A DNA stretch of 64,000 nucleotides, from the NCBI GenBank assembly GCA_009746045.1, contig RPFO01000240.1, positions 62,001 to 126,000 on the forward strand. The letters are read 5' to 3'. The DNA is from Mesostigma viride (lineage: Eukaryota > Streptophyta > Mesostigmatophyceae > Mesostigmatales > Mesostigmataceae). The notes under the pieces are model-generated. The model ran no database searches and was not told the DNA's origin. It worked only from the letters and a program-made list of their open reading frames with translations. Shown here in pieces: positions 61,335 through 64,000 of this stretch (its first letter is position 1; each line of letters opens with the position of its first letter). Made by a program: the position numbers and the translations under genes.

Positions 61335-63568
61335 ATAGCTCCTCCGTGTTGGATGTAACATCCCCACTGGTTGGATGCCTGTTTTATGACACTTGAGCTC
61401 CCAAGAAAACCAGCATTTGATTGAAAACAATGAGTAGAGCCCCTGCCAAAGGCAGGTTTAAGTAGTCATCTCGTCTCCCTCGCATGCAGGAGCAAGAGCC
61501 CCCCAAGGGTGGGATGGGTGGGAAGAAACAATTACGGGTCACAACCCGCCGACCATGCTTATCAAGCCTACCGTCAAAATGGAAAACGGCAAAACCAGAA
61601 ATATCCTAACGCTGACAATTTAATAATTCAGCCAGCCAGCTCATCTGTCACACGTCTGAGCTGTCAGGCCATGTGTACTCTTCGAATGCAACCCTGAACA
61701 CACTACCCAACCAAGCAGCACACCAATCAATTGGTGAGTGCTGGTTACATCAGATTTTATTACAGCTTTTTGACGCAACTTCCGTCAGCATTCAACACAT
61801 GGCCGGCCGTTCAAACAAACGGCGCCTGACTTACAAAAGGCAAAGCTAGTTGCCAGTAGGATTCCCCGGTAAACAACAAGCCGTCCCCATTCGTCTAACA
61901 AGCCTTCCTGCATGTACAGCCACAAGGTTGTGGCGGCCCTTTCTTTCCCGCATGCTGTTTAATAAACTATTTTCAGAGAAATCCGATTATGACACTTGAG
62001 CTCCCAAGAAAACCAGCATTTGATTGAAAACAATGAGTAGAGCCCCTGCCAAAGGCAGGTTTAAGTAGTCATCTCGTCTCCCTCGCATGCAGGAGCAAGA
62101 GCCCCCCGATCCACCCCAGTCCCTGGCGCCATTACCCTCCTCCCCCGCACTGTCGCCGCTCAGGAAACAAAACTTGATAGGATCACTGTTGCCCCAATAA
62201 CAGTGAACAAAGAAAAGGAGAAGACCCCCCCCCTCTTCCGAGCAGCCTCGAGGGTAGCCGCTTCCATAAAAGACCACAAAGTGGGGCGTGTCGCAACATC
62301 TCCTTCATGGCGACTCAGCCCGCACAAGGCTATAATAACCCCCTAAGGGGCCCGACAATAAAAGGTTAGCGAATCCGCGGAGCCGCCTCAGCAAAATATT
62401 ATTCCGGATAAAAACCCAGAAAATTCGCATTCCGACGCCACCAGGGTTTGAACCGCTACCTGCCGGGTGCTGAGTAGGGAGAGACGACAAGGCCAGACAC
62501 TGCCACTGTCAGCCGAGACGCCTTTCCGATACTCGGTTCCTTTTGTGGGAATTTTGCAAATATATTTTCTTCCGGAACGCAAGAAATTAGCCGGCCGCGC
62601 GTCACCCTTATATCCCTCGCTGGCCCATAACAAAAAAGGGCCGCGCACCAAGCCGAAGGCAGCGCCATGCAGCGCCCTAGGCGGTGGGCCGCTGACTGAC
62701 TACCAGCGCAGTCTCATGGAATCCAAATTAATCTATTGACCTTCGCACAGTTTCCGCATCAGCTGCGGACTTCTTAGTCGACATGATTGGCTCCGCTGCT
62801 GGAATTACCAGCAGCCGGGGCGGGGCGCCCAGCCCACTTTCTATGACCACCGAGACGCTGCCCAGCAAGGTGCCAACCAGAACCACTTGGCACATTGGTA
62901 ACGCGAAATTTCCGTTCCGTTCAAACCGACCCTACCTGCCGTGAAGTCGCAAAGCCCGCGACTTCATAGCAGGCAAGGACGGGGTCTTTGCCTAATTTTC
63001 TTTAGCCCCGCCGCCATAGCAGCGAGGCCGCGCATACTGCTTCAGTGAGCACATTCAAAGAAACAATTACGGGTCACAACCCGCCGACCATGCTTATCAA
63101 GCCTACCGTCAAAATGGAAAACGGCAAAACCAGAAATATCCTAACGCTGACAATTTAATAATTCAGCCAGCCAGCTCATCTGTCACACGTCTGAGCTGTC
63201 AGGCCATGTGTACTCTTCGAATGCAACCCTGAACACACTACCCAACCAAGCAGCACACCAATCAATTGGTGAGTGCTGGTTACATCAGATTTTATTACAG
63301 CTTTTTGACGCAACTTCCGTCAGCATTCAACACATGGCCGGCCGTTCAAACAAACGGCGCCTGACTTACAAAAGGCAAAGCTAGTTGCCAGTAGGATTCC
63401 CCGGTAAACAACAAGCCGTCCCCATTCGTCTAACAAGCCTTCCTGCATGTACAGCCACAAGGTTGTGGCGGCCCTTTCTTTCCCGCATGCTGTTTAATAA
63501 ACTATTTTCAGAGAAATCCGATAGCTCCTCCGTGTTGGATGTAACATCCCCACTGGTTGGATGCCTGT
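61335..63568. repeat. Segmental duplication built of three blocks (P, Q, R)
   Basis: Block P (48 bp) at 61335-61382 and 63521-63568; Q (121 bp) at 61384-61504 and 61987-62107; R (465 bp) at 61523-61987 and 63058-63522. Order: P-Q-R-Q-U-R-P. The first Q-R pair is separated by 18 bases, the second by a unique 950-bp segment U (62108-63057). Copies read as near-identical. This fits a recent tandem duplication with a deletion of U in one copy, or an LTR-type element rearranged. Confidence 0.65.
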
Positions 63569-63786
63569 GTTGGGAAAACCCATTGTCAGAAAAATATGAC
63601 CACACGTTTTATTGACAAAGAACAAGCCATCAATAAAGGAGGACCCTTCTGACCTCAATCTTTAATGACGCAAAGAGAGTCTTACGGGTGGGACACTTCA
63701 GACCCTGCCACCCCATGACCACCCTCCTATCTGGTGCTAATAGCCCTAGGCTGAGGCACTTCACCCTCTGCCGTTGTATGGGTTCA

Positions 63787-63962
63787 TCAGCGTGTATAGG
63801 ACTCTGTACTGAGGCCTGCAGCCTGTGGCACTTTTGTGAGTGCATCTGCTGCATTGTCAGGGTCTCGGATGTGAGTCTCGGACTCCAGATAGGTACACTC
63901 CTGCTTGAGGACAATCCAGTCCAAATCGGTGTGCACAGCCAAGGGGTTGTCCAGGAAAGAGA
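63787..63962 (-). pseudogene. Copia RNase H C-terminal relic
   Basis: About 58 codons on the minus strand with no start: FLDNPLAVHTDLDWIVLKQE, SETHIRDPDNAADALTKVPQ, ending TGA at 63787-63789. NPLAVHTDLD and ADALTK match the end of Copia RNase H, where the last acidic residue and the A/D-L-TK motif occur. Upstream pol is missing because a G-type LTR is joined at 63964. It shows that autonomous Copia elements existed nearby. Confidence 0.7.
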
Positions 63963-63963
63963 G

Positions 63964-64000
63964 TGTTGGAAAGGTAGAGGAAACTAATGGGTTTTACACA
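63964..64000 (-). repeat. End of a G-type LTR running out of the window (minus strand)
   Basis: Reverse complement of the last 37 bases of the element G LTR with one mismatch (ACCTTTCC for ACTTTTCC). The rest lies beyond 64000. Confidence 0.75.

Noticed and set aside
62440-62500. Minus-strand tRNA-like B box (GGTTCAAACC)
   Set aside because: No cloverleaf and no matching acceptor stem. It could be a SINE relic, but copies are not visible here.

Overview
This window looks like intergenic, transposon-packed DNA from a large eukaryotic genome, most likely of the green lineage (alga or plant). That guess rests on Copia-type elements whose primer-binding sites read TGGTATCGG (3' end of initiator tRNA-Met), a chromodomain Ty3/gypsy element, gag ORFs of the plant Copia type, and no bacterial gene organisation. 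I cannot name the species. No rRNA, convincing tRNA or CRISPR array was seen, and only one ORF outside mobile elements (50880-51587) might be a host gene.

The left two-thirds is two nested stacks, solved from exact target-site duplications (TSDs) and LTR lengths. Stack 1: a 1.9-kb TTAA-flanked DNA transposon (X, 2912-12603) is split by a gag-only LTR element (B, TSD CTTAG, LTR 745 bp), whose 5' LTR is split by a gag-protease element (A, TSD CCTAT, LTR 745 bp). Stack 2 has six layers. A coding-free LTR element (C, TSD CACAC, LTR 822 bp) carries in its 5' LTR a second TTAA transposon (Y, 13314-43081, opposite orientation to X). Y carries a chromodomain Ty3/gypsy element (D, TSD CGTGC, LTR 584 bp). 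D carries a Copia-like element on the minus strand (E, TSD CAGCC, LTR about 698 bp). E carries a relative on the plus strand (F, TSD CAACC, LTR about 617 bp). F's 3' LTR carries a roughly 353-bp inverted-repeat insert. With the inserts removed, both of C's LTRs are 822 bp and both of B's are 745 bp.

The most unusual system is the E/F pair. Their LTRs begin AGTT and end AACT instead of TG...CA. No TGG-type primer site follows the 5' LTR. Each has a small ORF ahead of gag. Gag and pol are in one frame separated by a single TGA-C stop. Pol reads integrase, retropepsin-like domain, reverse transcriptase (HGDD), RNase H, an order that is neither Copia nor gypsy. A hairpin at the LTR start is kept although its stem sequence differs. 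A tRNA T-arm-like block is conserved after pol. Two further LTR-like relics of this type may lie at 59939 and 60387.

Element D is a chromovirus with a 5' ORF resembling the RNase H1 hybrid-binding (caulimovirus ORF VI type) domain and two unrecognised ORFs after pol. Its gag-pol has six frame changes although its two LTRs look identical.

The right third (44897-64000) holds a palindromic TTAA/CACGTG-ended segment, a small LINE-like ORF fragment, inverted-repeat and minisatellite sequences, a second gag-protease LTR element (G, 54998-59887, TSD GTCTG) with heat-shock-element-like motifs in its LTR, tandem segmental duplications, and a Copia RNase H relic next to a truncated G-type LTR at the window end. 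A, B, C and G lack integrase and reverse transcriptase, so they would have to be mobilised by enzymes of other elements.
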